A stretch of DNA of 64,000 bases, taken from positions 122,653,028 through 122,717,027 of the forward strand of contig NC_053494.1 of NCBI RefSeq assembly GCF_905171775.1, read 5' to 3'. The notes beneath the pieces were generated by a model, which searched no databases, was not told where the DNA came from, and saw nothing but the letters and a program-made list of their open reading frames with translations. A program made the position numbers and the translations under genes. The stretch's first letter is position 1. Each line of letters opens with the position of its first letter. Shown here one piece after another: positions 1 to 10,979 of the stretch. This stretch comes from Rana temporaria. Taxonomy: Eukaryota; Chordata; Amphibia; Anura; Ranidae.

Positions 1-53
1 CTATCGCAGCTGCATGTGATTTTTTTCACTCTCAGTTTTAGTAAATCAACCCC
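1..53. repeat. 3' end of a dispersed MITE (TTGATTTAC family)
   Basis: The window opens inside a repeat whose last bases are TTTAGTAAATCAACCCC. The same terminus, as the inverse GGGGTTGATTTACTAAA, bounds the copies at 27528-28110 and 39609-39880. Only the end is present, so the superfamily cannot be told. Confidence 0.6.
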
Positions 54-290
54 TAAATATATCCTAATTGCAGTGAGATCTAAATTGAGAGCTGGCAGTT
101 GGATACGTTGTCTGGTAGGGGTGCCTGTATTTTGACATCATGCAACACATGAATGATGATGCCTTTTTGTAGCCACTCTTTGTGTCGTGTTATTTCATGT
201 AATTATTTTAGCATGTGCAGTTGGAGGCAGCAAAACTGTGCCAAAAGTGGATGCTGCCATTTTTACCATCTGACCCCCTTCCCCCTAGAG
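54..290. other. Flanking sequence, no gene seen
   Basis: No repeat terminus, conserved motif or plausible exon is recognised. The last 8 bases (283-290, CCCTAGAG) are the left target-site duplication of the adjacent hAT element. Confidence 0.4.
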
Positions 291-818
291 CAGTGGATTC
301 CAAACTGCGGCCCGGGGGCCAGATGCAGCCCTTTGCTTGCTTTTATCTGGCCCTTGGGTCACTATTTTATTCGTTGACACCAATGTTTCTCCAAGTTCCT
401 CCAAATGACATCAATGATGGGGTGCAATTCCTATCAATGACCTCAATGATGGGGCACACTTCTTCCCAATGACACCAACAATGGGGCTCAATGACACAAA
501 TGATAGGGTACAATTCCTTCCAATGGCACCAATGATGGGGCACAATTTCTCCCAATGACACCAAAGATGTGGTGCATTTCCTTCTAATGGCACCAATGAT
601 GGGACACAATTCCTACCAATTACATAAACGATCGGGCACAATTCCTACCAATGACATCAATGATGGGGCACAATTCCTCCCACTGACAGTGATGATGGAG
701 GGGGGATTGTTTACTCCCATTGATGCTGGGACATTCTGTACTCCTGATGGCCACAGCCAGGCCCCCCTAAAGCCTGAAGGACAGTAAACTGGCCATTGTT
801 TAGAAAGTTTGGAGCCCG
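291..818. mobile_element. Non-autonomous hAT element with perfect 8-bp TSD
   Basis: The left end is CAGTGGATTCCAAACTGCGG and the right end is AGTTTGGAGCCCG, whose complement CGGGCTCCAAACT aligns to it. Both sides carry CCCTAGAG (283-290 and 819-826), the 8-bp duplication expected of hAT transposases. There is no transposase; the interior is mostly a 30-36 bp minisatellite (378-690). Confidence 0.88.
378..690. repeat. Degenerate minisatellite, unit about 30-36 bp, inside the hAT element
   Basis: About nine diverged units follow the pattern CCAATGACACCAATGATGGG followed by GCACAATTCCT. Units vary through point changes and small deletions. Overlapping open frames here on both strands arise from the repeat and are not genes. 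Confidence 0.85.
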
Positions 819-826
819 CCCTAGAG

Positions 827-1377
827 TAAGAAACGCCACTTTGGGTTATAGCACTGCCTGTGCGTATATGTGCCTACACTCAGGCAGTTAGCTAGTGACA
901 CTGAGCCGGTTAAAAATGTCGCTGTAGCTGTCGGTAGTGATCACATGGAAAAAAAATCCAACACGCTGGTTGTACTGAAGTCGACCCAGTCAGCCTGCCT
1001 ATAGAAAGATTGAAATTTGGCTGGTTCCTGCTGAACCGGATGAATCTGGATCCAGTCTTACCGAGCTGTACAAATTGTCTGATTTGCTGCCGCCCACCTA
1101 CTCCCATCATGCCTCCAAGAGTGCCAACTGAAGCAGCCTTCTCAATTGGCAACACCGGGTGACATGGCCCTGGGAGCCAGCCTGAGTTTTGTTTTTTAGG
1201 AAGAAGTTCTTGTGAACTTTACACACCAAACAAGAGAACAACGAGACAGGCTCCTGGTTCCTGAACCATAAACTTCTAACTCGTCTCAACATCTCCTACA
1301 CCGCTTAACCCTACAGTTCTCTTGCAAGTTTTTGGCCACCCAGGTGGGTGAACAAATGAGGGAACAAATATATAGAG
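827..1377. other. Inter-element stretch containing a short dispersed-repeat fragment
   Basis: Positions about 938-1060 share the CTGGTTGTACTGAAG ... CAGCCTGCC ... CTGCTGAACCGG layout with copies at 2629-2790, 12690-12845, 30545-30720, 32310-32490 and 56395-56660. The remainder (1165-1377) shows no recognisable feature. Confidence 0.5.
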
Positions 1378-1380
1378 TTA

Positions 1381-1796
1381 TGCCCTGTACACACGATCGG
1401 TTCGTCTGATGAAAACGAACCGATGGATTTTTTCATCACATATCCGATGAAGCTGACTTTCATTATTCTTGCCTACACACCATTGGTTAAAAATCCGATC
1501 ACGTTCAACGCGGTGACGTAAAACACAATGACGTGCAGAGAAAAATGAAGTTCAATGCTTCCGAGCATGCGTCGACTGGATTCTGAGCATGCATGGATTT
1601 TTGACCGATGGATTTCCCCACAGACGATCGTTTTTTTCTTTTTCGGTTTTTTAACCATACGAAAATTTTAAAACAGGTTCTATTTTTTTTCACCGATGGA
1701 AAAAAAACTGCTGGGGCCCACACACGATTGGTTCGTACGATGAAAACGGTCCATCAGTCCATTTTCATCAGACGAACCGATCGTGTGTACAGGGCA
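1381..1796. mobile_element. MITE A, GTACACACG-terminus family (PIF/Harbinger-like)
   Basis: The terminal inverted repeats begin TGCCCTGTACACACGATCGG and match at the right end. Flanks are TTA (1378-1380) and TCA (1797-1799), a degraded 3-bp TNA duplication. The interior carries the module seen in MITEs C, D and M: TTCAATGCTTCCGAGCATGC, then TTCTGAGCATGCATGG. No transposase is present. Confidence 0.82.
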
Positions 1797-1809
1797 TCAG
1801 GCTGGCCAT

Positions 1810-2310
1810 CAGGGTTGTCAACTTTCAGTAAATTTACGAACATTTTGTAAAATCTATAATCTTTGCATCTGTACATGAATGTCCGTTACGGACATGAAGT
1901 CTGCTTGTCCGCAATAGACATTCATGGACAGAAGCAAAACTATGAATTTTACAAACTATTTGTAAATTTATTGAGGCTAGGTTCACACTGCTGCGAATTC
2001 AAAATCGCGGTAAAATCGCGATTTTACCACGATTTCGCGGCTGCGATTTTGCCGCGATTTCGGCCGCAATTTAAGAGACATCCGTGCAGGTGTAAATCGC
2101 GGCCCGAAATCGCAAAAAGTAGTACAGGAACTACTTTTTGAAATCGGTGCAGCGCCGCAGATGCGGCGTCGCACCAATTAGGACAGTGCCATTGCCGACA
2201 ATTGCCGGCAAATGCTGCCGATTTGAGATGTGATTTGACATATCAAATCGCATCTCAAATCGTACCAAATCGTACCCAGTGTGAACCAGGGCTGAAAGCT
2301 GAAAACCCTG
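1810..2310. mobile_element. hAT element with perfect 8-bp TSD, split by a nested MITE
   Basis: The left end CAGGGTTGTCAACTTTCAGT and the right end (complement CAGGGTTTTCAGCTTTCAAT) are matching inverted repeats that continue into AAATTTAC arms. CTGGCCAT occurs at 1802-1809 and 2311-2318. The right arm is interrupted by the element at 1975-2292, which must be younger. Confidence 0.9.
1975..2292. mobile_element. TTCACACTG-terminus MITE nested in the hAT element
   Basis: Ends are GGCTAGGTTCACACTG and CAGTGTGAACCAGGGC. A TGA duplication flanks it (1972-1974 and 2293-2295), which fits the TNA rule of the Harbinger-like group. The interior is rich in AAATCGCG and CGATTT repeats that fold back on themselves. 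Confidence 0.82.
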
Positions 2311-2343
2311 CTGGCCATAACCAAGCAGTTGTTTCTTTGTTTA

Positions 2344-2628
2344 GCCAGTAGGCTGAGCAAAAAAACAAACATACTACTCAATCCACACAAACGAGATGAA
2401 TGAAGGAATCTCACTGCCGTGAGTAGAGGAATCCCACTGCCAGTAGGCTGAGCAAAAAAACAAACATACTACTCAATCCACACAAACGAGATGAATGGAG
2501 GAATCTCAATGCCATGAGTAGAGGAATCCCACTGCCAGTAGGCTGAGCAAAACAACAAACATACTACTCAATCCACACAAATGAGATGAATGGAGAAATC
2601 CCACTGGCGTGACATTGTATTCTGGCAG
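2344..2628. repeat. Tandem repeat, 95-bp unit, about three copies
   Basis: GCCAGTAGGCTGAGC recurs at 2344, 2439 and 2534, exactly 95 bp apart. Each unit continues through CATACTACTCAATCCACACA and GATGAATG. Copies differ at a handful of positions, so the array is relatively young. Confidence 0.92.
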
Positions 2629-2994
2629 CCACCCACTGATGGGCTGCAGCCACTGATTGGCCAATATTTTCCAACTTGTCTGTTTAACAGAATTAGCTCT
2701 AATAATCGACTTCTGTTGACCAGAGATGACCACACACCGATCTAAATTTGGCCAGTCTCTGCTGAACCAGCCGAATTTCGATCTATGATCAGCTTTATTC
2801 AAATTTGTACATTTTAAAGGCTTGGCGGTGCCCCCTCTTACCCTGCTGCCCTAGACACTGGCCTACAAGTGTCATTATGGGAAACACAGCCTTTTCTGGA
2901 TCATAAGACTAGCTAAATACTCCAAAGAAATGCTGGTAGGTTAATTGGATCCTGTCTAAATTGTCCCTAGTATGTGTATGTATGAATGTGTGTT
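2629..2994. other. Dispersed-repeat fragment plus unassigned sequence
   Basis: Positions 2629-2790 resemble the fragment at 938-1060 (CTCTGCTGAACCAGCCGAAT, GGCCAGT). Nothing is recognised in 2791-2994. Confidence 0.4.
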
Positions 2995-3116
2995 AGGGAC
3001 TTTAGATTGTAAGCTCCTTGAGGGTAAGGACTGATGTGAATGTACAATGTATATGTAAAGCACTGCGTAAATTGATGGTGTTATACAAGTGCCTGAAATA
3101 AATAAATAAATAAATA
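2995..3116 (+). mobile_element. 3' tail of a CR1/L2-clade LINE
   Basis: TTAGATTGTAAGCTCCTTGA, then GGACTGATGTGAATGTACAA, AAAGCACTGCGTAAATTG and a terminal (AAAT)n run match the widespread 3' tail of CR1/L2-type LINEs in vertebrates, quoted from memory of the family. Only the tail is present, as is usual for 5'-truncated copies. Confidence 0.7.
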
Positions 3117-3241
3117 GAATTAAAAATCCCTTGGCAAGTAAAGCAAGTAAATGTATGTATGCGGTGTAGTTCAACTGTGCCTTCAGCTGTTCCCTTCCCT
3201 CTTTTTTATTAAATTTTGTATAATACATTGCAGGTTACTTG

Positions 3242-4340
3242 TGTAGCGCCGGGTTACTTTCAAGGTAACCGCTGCTGTCGAGATTTAGGGGATAATCAGA
3301 GTGTATGGACTCTGATTTCAATTGCAATGTTTGGTTAGGGTCTCTGTTTCAGCTTGGCTGTACTGTGGGCTCATTCTGTTGTTGCTGCGGTGTTATCGCA
3401 CCCCGGGAAGACAGGTGGCGCCAGTGGAGTTGAGGCTTGAGTGCCTTTTACCAGCAGCCAATCAGGAGGGAGTGCTCTCGCTGGGCATGCTGGGAGAGGG
3501 TACTTCTGGAACAGACGCCATTGAGGCGGGATCTTCTTCCGGTGTGGCACCCACCTTCAGGGTGGCCACATCACGGCGCTCCGGCGCTATGGCCTACCTG
3601 GCCGGAGTGTGCGTGCTATGCAGTGTTCCTGGTTTCGGGCCTAAGTTGGTCTGGAACATTTGAGCAGGACGGGGACCCAGTGGTCGACTGGGTTCCCACT
3701 TTGAAGATCCCAAGCGAGTGTAGCTGTTCGGTGGGGAGTCCATCTGAGGAGCGCCAATGAGAGGCTGGCGGTCCAATAGGATTTCGATGAACCACCGGGG
3801 ATCGAGGTGACCGGACACTGAAGGATTGACTCCTCTTTCAGTAGGTACCTGGGCAACGTTGAGAAGAAGATTCAGGCATAACTTTACCTAGGAGAGTTTC
3901 CTCCGTATCTGCAATCAGAGAGGGCCTGTGTCAGAGGCATCTCTCTGACATTCATCCGGGAGGGTCTGTGGCAGAGACTTTGTCCTGAAGAGGTTTGAGC
4001 GATACTTCGGCTGCTAGGTCAGTGAGAGAGGGCCTATCCGGGTCCGCTAAGCCCACTCAAATAGGAGTGGTGAGAAAAGTGTTTTACGCATAGGAGCAGG
4101 ACTGTTCCAAATACTACACCCGAATCTGCTGTTCTTCTTTTTCCATCTCTATCCCTATCATCACCTGTTCATTGTTTTTACCTGGCTGGGTAATAAAGAG
4201 CACATAAAAAGACATTTCTTCGTGGACATTCCTTTGCTGCTGTTGTATGGATCCTTCACCCCTAGACACGAGGAAGGAGCCATGAGGTAAATCTGCCATC
4301 CCATTAATTATCAGCGGCTCCTTCGGGGGTGAGCGCTACA
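3242..4340 (+). mobile_element. Solo LTR, probably of a Ty3/gypsy-type retrotransposon
   Basis: The 1099-bp unit begins TGTAGCGCC and ends GCGCTACA, the TG...CA ends with an 8-bp inverted repeat typical of LTRs. An AATAAA signal lies about 150 bp from the end (near 4192). Flanks CTTG (3238-3241) and CTTC (4341-4344) suggest a decayed 4-bp duplication. No internal region or second LTR adjoins it, so it is a solo LTR from LTR-LTR recombination. Assignment to gypsy rather than an endogenous retrovirus is inference. Open frames inside it lack gag or pol motifs. Confidence 0.78.
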
Positions 4341-4825
4341 CTTCTCTGTAAAGCTTTTGTGTCAAATATATCAAATCCCTCCCTATGGGTGATCTGGCAC
4401 ACTGGACAGGGTCCGTCTGTGTTTTCACAGCGTTCCGGGTAGTCCTTACATGGATAAAACTCTCATGCTCATATGGAGAGGTAGGGAGTTTTCTTTCATG
4501 TGTGGGCTTTCCACTTGCCCTCTTGTTTGCACACAGCCATGTTTATATTTATATGAAATATTTTACATTAAATTGTCAAATGCTGTATCACTAATATGTT
4601 TTCTCTTTTTCGTTTTATATACACAAAGCTGATTGAGTAATGATCCTATCTATATAAATACAATTATACGTCCTTTCCTGATGAAGCCATTTCGGCAAAA
4701 CATGTCGACACAAATGGACGAAAATATGTATGGAATTACAGGAATTCATTGATAATAATAGGATGTTTTGTGTACACCTATGTCCTTAAATACACTGCTT
4801 TGCATACTTTTATGCTGTTTCTTAA
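4341..4825. other. Unassigned stretch with a 'GATGAAGCC...CGGCAAAACATG' motif
   Basis: CCTGATGAAGCCATTTCGGC followed by AAAACATGTCGAC (about 4678-4710) resembles a motif that recurs near retroposon 3' regions; related wording occurs at 20630-20655 (GCGCGAAACGCGTCC). No element boundary could be set. Confidence 0.35.
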
Positions 4826-5607
4826 CCACTTGAGGCCCAGAGGACGTCATATGACATCCTGGGCTTTGTGGGGTTTGTGGGGCTATATCTGAATTATGCT
4901 TGCAGCTACAGGCATCATTCAAATATCGGCATTTTCAGACGTCGATTCCCTACACCATTGGAATGATCATAGCGGCTGTTCCACCGCTTGATCGTTCCTA
5001 CGGGTGGCGAAAGGGGATGTCTTCCCCTCCCGCTGCCCTCCAGTGCTTCTACCGACTCACCTGTGCGATCGGTGAGTCATGACAGGATCTGCCGGCTGTT
5101 ATGACATCACGCCCTTTTAGCACTTTTTGCTGTGAAAATGACAATGGTCCCAAAAATGTTGATCGCCGCCATAAGTAGTAAAAAAAAATTATTAATAAAA
5201 ATGCCATAAAACTATCCCCTATTTTGTTAACGCTATAAATTTTGCGCAAACCAATCGTTACACGCTTATTGCAGTTTTTTTTACCAAAAATAGGTAAGTG
5301 AATCGGCCTAAACTGAGGAAAAACATTTATTTTTATATGTTTTTTGGGGATATTTATTATAGCAAAAAGTAAAAAATAATGTTTTTTTTTCAAAATTGTC
5401 GCTATTTTTTTGTTTATAGCGCAAAAAATAAAAACCGCAGAGGTGATCAAATACCACCAAAAGAAAGCTCTATTTGTGGGGAAAAAAGGACGCCAATTTT
5501 GTTTGTGAGCCACATCGCACGACCGCGCAATTGTTAGTTAAAGTGACGCAGTGCTGAATCGCAAAAAGGGGCAAGGTCCTTAACCTGCATATTGGTCCGG
5601 GTCTTAA
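4826..5607 (-). mobile_element. CCACTT-family element, copy a (3' end truncated)
   Basis: It starts CCACTTGAGGCCC after TTAA (4822-4825) and ends near CGGGTCTTAA (about 5607) without the final TIR bases. The core CCACCAAAAGAAAGCTCTAT is shared with copies b (11426-12396), c (46470-48500) and e (62399-63343). A 154-codon open frame on the minus strand (5049-5513) lies inside it; it is low-complexity and resembles no known protein. Confidence 0.75.
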
Positions 5608-5985
5608 TTTTTTTTTTTACTCATCTGGAAATGCCTGTTGCTATCGGTCCCACAAAATCTGCCTTTGAAACCACCTAGAATTCTGACATCATCTCCCTCT
5701 GATGCTCCTGGGAAATGTGTGTCATCATTTCCCAGGATGCAGTGCGCTGTCCAAATATCACTCCCCATCCAAGACTTCCAGGAAGTAAGTGCTTGAGGGC
5801 TTCACAATGCCAACAAGCAAAATAATAATGGTGTAGATATAGTTTTATAAACTATATTTTTTGAATATCTATGTGGATCGGCGGCGGATTGTAAAATAGT
5901 AAGTGACCAGATTTATATTATAAAAACGCAGGATGAAAGGACATACATTTAAAAAATGCTAATTGTGGTTGGAACTCCACTTTAA
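5608..5985. mobile_element. T2-like MITE right end (left end missing)
   Basis: The right end GGTTGGAACTCCACTTTAA matches the inverse TTAAAGTGGA-type terminus of TTAA-flanked elements elsewhere in the window. The left end is not found, so the copy is truncated. MITE B begins directly after the TTAA. Confidence 0.5.
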
Positions 5986-6420
5986 TGCCGCGTACAGACG
6001 GTCGTTTTTTGTGATGACATAAAACGACGTTTTAAATCATGAAATAAAACAACGTTTTTGAAACTTCATTTTCAAAAACGACGTTGCCTACACACCATCG
6101 TTTTTTCAAAATGCTCTAGCAAAGCGCGGTTACGTTCAGCACTCTTTTCCATTGAAGCTCGCTTCATAACTTGCTTCTGAGCATGCACGGGTTTAAAAAC
6201 GTTGTTCTAAATGTCGTTTTGCCCACACACTATCATTTTAATTGACACAAAAAACGACGTTTTGAAAAACGACACAAAAAATTCAAGCATGTTCGAATTT
6301 TTTTTTTGTTGTTTTTCAGAAGACATAAAACGACGTTTTCACCACAAACGGTCATTTTAAATGACGTTTTGAAAAAGAAAGTTTTTTTCCATCACAAAAA
6401 ACGACCGTCTGTACGCGGCA
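5986..6420. mobile_element. MITE B, GTACACACG-terminus family, perfect TAA TSD
   Basis: Ends are TGCCGCGTACAGACGGTCGT and its inverse. TAA flanks both sides (5983-5985 and 6421-6423). The arms are rich in AAAACGACGTTTT and fold into a long hairpin. The centre carries CTTCTGAGCATGCACGG as in other family members. Confidence 0.88.
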
Positions 6421-6598
6421 TAAGTGGTTAATACATTTTATCACAAAAATCCACCTGTACCTGCCACCCTGAAAAACATACAAAGGGCTTACAAACACTC
6501 TGTAATATCTGGATCTATGCATGAGCCGAGAAAAGTAGAACAGAGGGGACAACATAAATATGTAAGGGAAATTACAGTTGCTGTTTCTTAGTATCTAT

Positions 6599-7308
6599 GG
6601 GCCAAATCCTCAAAAGAGATACGACGGAGTAACTGCCGTTACTCCGTCGTATCCCTGGTCCTAACTATGGAACTGATCCACAGAATCAGTTTCCCATAGT
6701 TAGGACGAAGATCCGACGTGTAATTGAATTACACTGTCGGATCTTAGGATGCAGTACCGCATCCGCCGCTGGGGGCATTTTGCGTCGAAATGCCGCCTCG
6801 GGTATGCAAATTAGGACTTACGGAGATCCACAAAGCTTTTCAGCCTCGTTTTTTCTCCGTAAGTTATATTTTGCAAACGCAAAATTAGGGCTGCTTTTAC
6901 AAGGTGTAAACTGTTTACACCTTGTAAAAACAGACCTTTCTTGCTCGCGACGCGATTTTTTTTAAATTTCAAATTATTTTTTTTGGCGCCGTATCTTTTT
7001 TTTTACCCGACGCAACTTTATTGTCCCGTCGCAATCCCCAAAGCCCGACGTAACGTAATTTCGCGCTATGCACGTCAGGAAAATGACGTCACGAGCATGC
7101 GCAGTACGGCCGGCGTGGGAGCGCGCCTCATTAAAATGGTAATCGCCCCCTGGAGAAGAGGAACGCCTTGCGCCGGCGGAATTTACGTTACACCGCTGCA
7201 AATTCCCAGGTAAGTGCTTTGTGGATCGGGCACTAACTTGGGAAATTTGCGGCGGAGTAACTTAAATGGAAAAAGTTAAGTTACGCCGCCTGGCTGAGGA
7301 TTTGGCCC
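6599..7308. mobile_element. GGGCC-family MITE 1, TAT TSD
   Basis: Terminal inverted repeats are GGGCCAAATCCTCA and TGAGGATTTGGCCC, flanked by TAT on both sides (6596-6598 and 7309-7311). The interior is CpG-rich, with a local palindrome ACGACGGAGTAACTGCCGTT and the motif GAGCATGCGCAG. No coding capacity is credible. Confidence 0.88.
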
Positions 7309-7311
7309 TAT

Positions 7312-9208
7312 ATTTCTATTTATTGTAAGTTCAGCTTGTAGACTTTAGCATATAAAAGAGAAGGTAAAGGCACGTGCATGTCACTCTGGCAGTATACGGC
7401 GAGAACGTGAGTACGCATACACTGAAAAAGAAACACTAAAGATTGTAGGGAAGCAGGCATCAAACTGAGTCGGTAAGACTTTAAATCAGCAGAGGAGTAG
7501 AAAAGGTCGTCCAGGCGGTTGTTATCTGCCATCAAGACCCCATTCTGCTGATCTCCTGAGAGCATCCCTACAGACAGAAAAACTGAAGTGAATTGTCAGC
7601 ACTTACTGCCTGCTCTGTGCCTTTATTCTGCCAGTCTTCCTTTTCTAAGGCCAGTCACATGAAGAGAGGACGTCATCCAATCATTGTCAGCGCTAGGAAA
7701 ACTACCCCTATTTTCTTTACAAAGGCACCCTGCTAATTAACAGAGAGGCTGCCGTCGCCGTTGCCATGGCGATGGTATGGCCCTATTTAACGGCCAGCTG
7801 GTCGTCTTTTGTTGCTACTGGCAGCTGAAGACTTCGCTTTATGCGACTCGTGGACCACATATGTCCCCATTAAAAAGTCATTCACCAGAAAATATCACAC
7901 CTAAGGGATCAGTGGGAGAAAAAAAAATAAAATAAAATACAATGTCGAGCAACAAAGCCATTCACAATGGAATCTGCATGAAGCACAAAAGCGAAATGTT
8001 TGTTTTATTCGGTTAAGACAAAATATTTCATTCTATATCAAACACGCAGGCTGTTGTATGGCAGGAGGACTGCGCTCAATCACGTCTTCCATGAATAGTT
8101 AGCAGTCGTTTGCTGTTATTATCTAAATGTTGTACCATGTCTCATTTCATAGCTTGATGGCACCTTCTGGAGCTTTAAAAAAGAATTCCCCACAGTCCAT
8201 TAATCGCGCTACAGGGAAAGGGGGGCGCTCTCAACTCTACATAGCGTTTGCTTGACATCCCTACTTAGCACCGGGGGTTTCTGTCACCTTTGATTTAATT
8301 AATGTTTTTTTTTTTTTTCTAATTCGGTATAATATATGTTTTACTGTAACCTTGAAGGGTAAATGACAGGTTAATAAGATCCTATTGCATAAAAAAAAAA
8401 AGCCGAACCGCCATGGATTGCCGCACCAATAATAAACACTCGAATCATTTTCTCCCTCAAACGACTGCAAATGTTTTTCATTGAAAGCGGAAGCTGCATC
8501 TCCAGATCATAAAGGCTTGTTTAATTGTATCTGCTTGTTTACTGCATTTTTCTCCTCTTGTTAAATAATAAGGTGCTTGTCAGATGATTGTCCAATTAGT
8601 AGCTGAAATGACTGGCTGTAATACGATTACCAAGTCCCATTCCAAAAAGTGTCATTCTCATTCCTTAGCAACTGGAGCTGCGTCTGCGCGATTAGACGGC
8701 CCCGCAAAAGCCCCAAAAGAAGTTTGCCGCGCTCAGTGCGCTCTCTGATAGGATGAGGCGACTTAAATTCCCTTATAGCATTATCTTCTAGTGATTCTAT
8801 TTAGCAGTGTGCAGCTAAAAGGGTTAGGAGGGGGATCTAGAGGATAGAAGGGAAATGATGCTTTGTGAAAAACGACACGGAGCAACAGGCAGAGATGTAA
8901 TAGAGGATGAAAGCGAGAGTGTTGTGAATAGGCCATAGGACAAATCACAGGAGACAGAGATGGATGAAGATGCAGAAGAAGCACACAAGGCATTGTACAT
9001 TGATGAGACCCATTAATAGCGCAACACAAGACCGGATTGCACATGTCACATTTTTTTAACCAACGTATTTCCAGTAAGGGAAACAAGACGTGAGTGTGTA
9101 TTAATGGCAATTGTCATATTTTTATAGTAAAATTACAACTGTACACAGATTATTTATGATAGCTATTTCTATAGCGTCAACAATTTACGCAACGCTTTAC
9201 ATTCTGTA
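7312..9208. other. Low-repeat stretch, candidate conserved non-coding DNA
   Basis: This is one of the longest intervals without a recognised mobile element. Poly-T and poly-A runs are short. The part from about 8130 to 8800 is compositionally complex and contains TTTGATTTAATTAATG, GCTTGTTTAATTGTATCTG and GTCCAATTAGTAG, homeodomain-style AT cores. No open frame longer than about 110 codons and no splice-bounded exon is evident. Functional status is inference. Confidence 0.4.
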
Positions 9209-9384
9209 TACAGTAAAACATTGGTTTGAGAGTAACTTGGTTTGAGAGCGTTTTGCAAGGCAAGCAAAATTTTTTAATAAATTTTGACTTGATATACAAG
9301 CGATGTCTTGATATACGAGTAGCGTCATGTCACTACTGAGTATAAAATAGAAGAGAGGCGCCTCTAAGTGTAGCAATATGGTTA

Positions 9385-10162
9385 CCGTATTTTCCGGCGT
9401 ATAAGACGACTGGGCGTATAAGACGACCCCCTAATTTTCCAGGAAAAATTTTGGTTTTGGGATATACTCACCATATAAGACTACCCCCTTCCTACTAGTC
9501 TTTCTGGAAGCTGAGGGGTAGCCGGAACCGCTGACAGAAACAGGCTTTTTTCAAATCCTCACTGTGCCATTACATTACATGCCCCCACTGTGCCATCACT
9601 TGCCCCCACTGTGCCATCACTTGCCCCCATTGTGCCATCACTTGCCTACACTGTGCCATCACTTGCCCCCACTGTGCCATCACTTGCCCCCACTGTGCCA
9701 TCACTTGCCTACACTGTGCCATCACTTGCCCCCACTGTGCCATCACTTGCCCCCACTGTGCCAACAGTGCCATCACTCACGTTTTGCTGATTTGTTTCCA
9801 GGCCGGTGACAGTCTCCATGCTGCGAGCGTCCATGATTTGAAAGCCGCGCCTTCTTCTCAGCGTGTCCTGTGATAGGCGGAACACAAATTTTCCCAGCAG
9901 CGCCTCTGTTCTGTGTTCTGCCTATCACGAACGTCCTCTCGTCCGAGGATGAGAAGGCATCTGTGATAGGAGGAACACAGAACAGAGGCGCTGCTGGGAA
10001 GATTTGTTTTCCGCCTATCACAGGACATGCTGAGAAGAATGAGCGGCTTTTAAATCATGGACGCTCGCAAGCACGGAGACTGTCACCGGCGTATAAGACG
10101 ACCCCTGACTTTGGATGTATTTTTTGCATCCAAAAAGTCGTCTTATACCCTGGAAAATACGG
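9385..10162. mobile_element. CCGTATTTTCC-ended MITE with TA TSD, nested
   Basis: Ends are CCGTATTTTCCGGCGTATAA and TTATACCCTGGAAAATACGG. TA flanks both sides (9383-9384 and 10163-10164) and removing the element restores GTTACATTTAATG, as seen uninterrupted in copy 2 at 42138. It holds a 21-bp minisatellite and, at 9868-10022, an inverted repeat around CCTATCAC / GTGATAGG. Confidence 0.88.
9585..9770. repeat. Minisatellite, 21-bp unit, about 9 copies
   Basis: GTGCCATCACTTGCCCCCACT repeats with period 21 (phase at 9590, 9611, 9632). A variant unit has TTGCCTACACT and recurs every third copy, so a 63-bp higher-order period is visible. Open frames on both strands are artefacts of a period divisible by three. 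Confidence 0.93.
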
Positions 10163-10227
10163 TACATTTAATGAAGGTACAACATTTAGCAACTCACATG
10201 GTTGATGATTAAAACAGGCACATCTAA

Positions 10228-10586
10228 TGCCTTGTACACATTTCCGATGAAAAAAGTCAGACGGACCGTGTGTGGGCCCCATCTGACTTTTTTCCATCGG
10301 AGTTTAGAAATAGAACATGTTTTATTCTTTACGACGGAAAAAAATCCTATCGGAAATTCCGATCGTCTGTGTGGAACTCCGACGGAGAAAAAACCATGCA
10401 TGCTCAGAATCAAGTCGACGCATGCTCGGAAGCATTGAACGTAAATTTTATCGGCTCGTCGTAGTCTTTTACGTCACCACGTTTTGGACGGTCGGAATGT
10501 GTATGCAAGACAGCTTGAATGGAATTCCGACGGAAAATTTCATCGGATTTTATCCCATCGGAAATTCCGATTGTGTGTACAGGGCA
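10228..10586. mobile_element. MITE C, GTACACACG-terminus family, perfect TAA TSD
   Basis: Ends TGCCTTGTACACATTTCCGA and GATTGTGTGTACAGGGCA, TAA on both sides (10225-10227, 10587-10589). The interior holds the GCATGCTCAGAATCAAGTCG / GCATGCTCGGAAGCATTGAA module in inverse orientation to MITE A. It is nested in the mariner-type MITE. Confidence 0.87.
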
Positions 10587-10979
10587 TAAGTATGCAGGCA
10601 TCCAGGGTAAAGCTGTCCACATAGACCATGCTCCTCATCGCCATTGATGTCGTCCCCTCCACGAGTGGTTCAAGCCTCGCTTTCAAATCACTCTACTGCA
10701 GGGTAGTCTTCCCGGTCATGATTGCAGATTGACAGCGTTAGGAGCCGGCGGTGAAGAGAATGGTCTATGTGGATTGCTTTACCCCGGATGTCTGCATACT
10801 TAGAAGTGCCTCTTTTAATCATCAACCATGTGAGTTGCTAAATGTTGTACCTTCATTAAATGTAACCATATTGCTACACTAAGTGTCGGTTCACACTACA
10901 GCGACTTGGGATCCGACTTGTGTCGCCCCAAGTCACGCAACATGAGAAATTCCATTGAAGTGAATGAGAGCCGTCTTAA

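Larger units (their letters stand above)
9211..10884. mobile_element. TA-flanked palindromic MITE (mariner type), copy 1, right arm cut
   Basis: The left end CAGTAAAACATTGGTTTGAG follows TA (9209-9210) and matches copy 2 at 39906. The arm (AGTGTAGCAATATGGTTAC, TTTAATGAAGGTACAACA) reappears inverted at 10803-10884, so the element is a foldback. Two elements are nested in it (9385-10162, 10228-10586). The right arm stops where the TTCACACT element begins. Confidence 0.75.

Noticed and set aside
2344..2628. Regular 95-bp repeats considered as CRISPR-like
   Set aside because: Units are contiguous with no unique spacers, and the host DNA is eukaryotic.
3322..3760. Plus-strand frames of 113 and 107 codons
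   Set aside because: Located inside the solo LTR, with no gag, pol or env motif.
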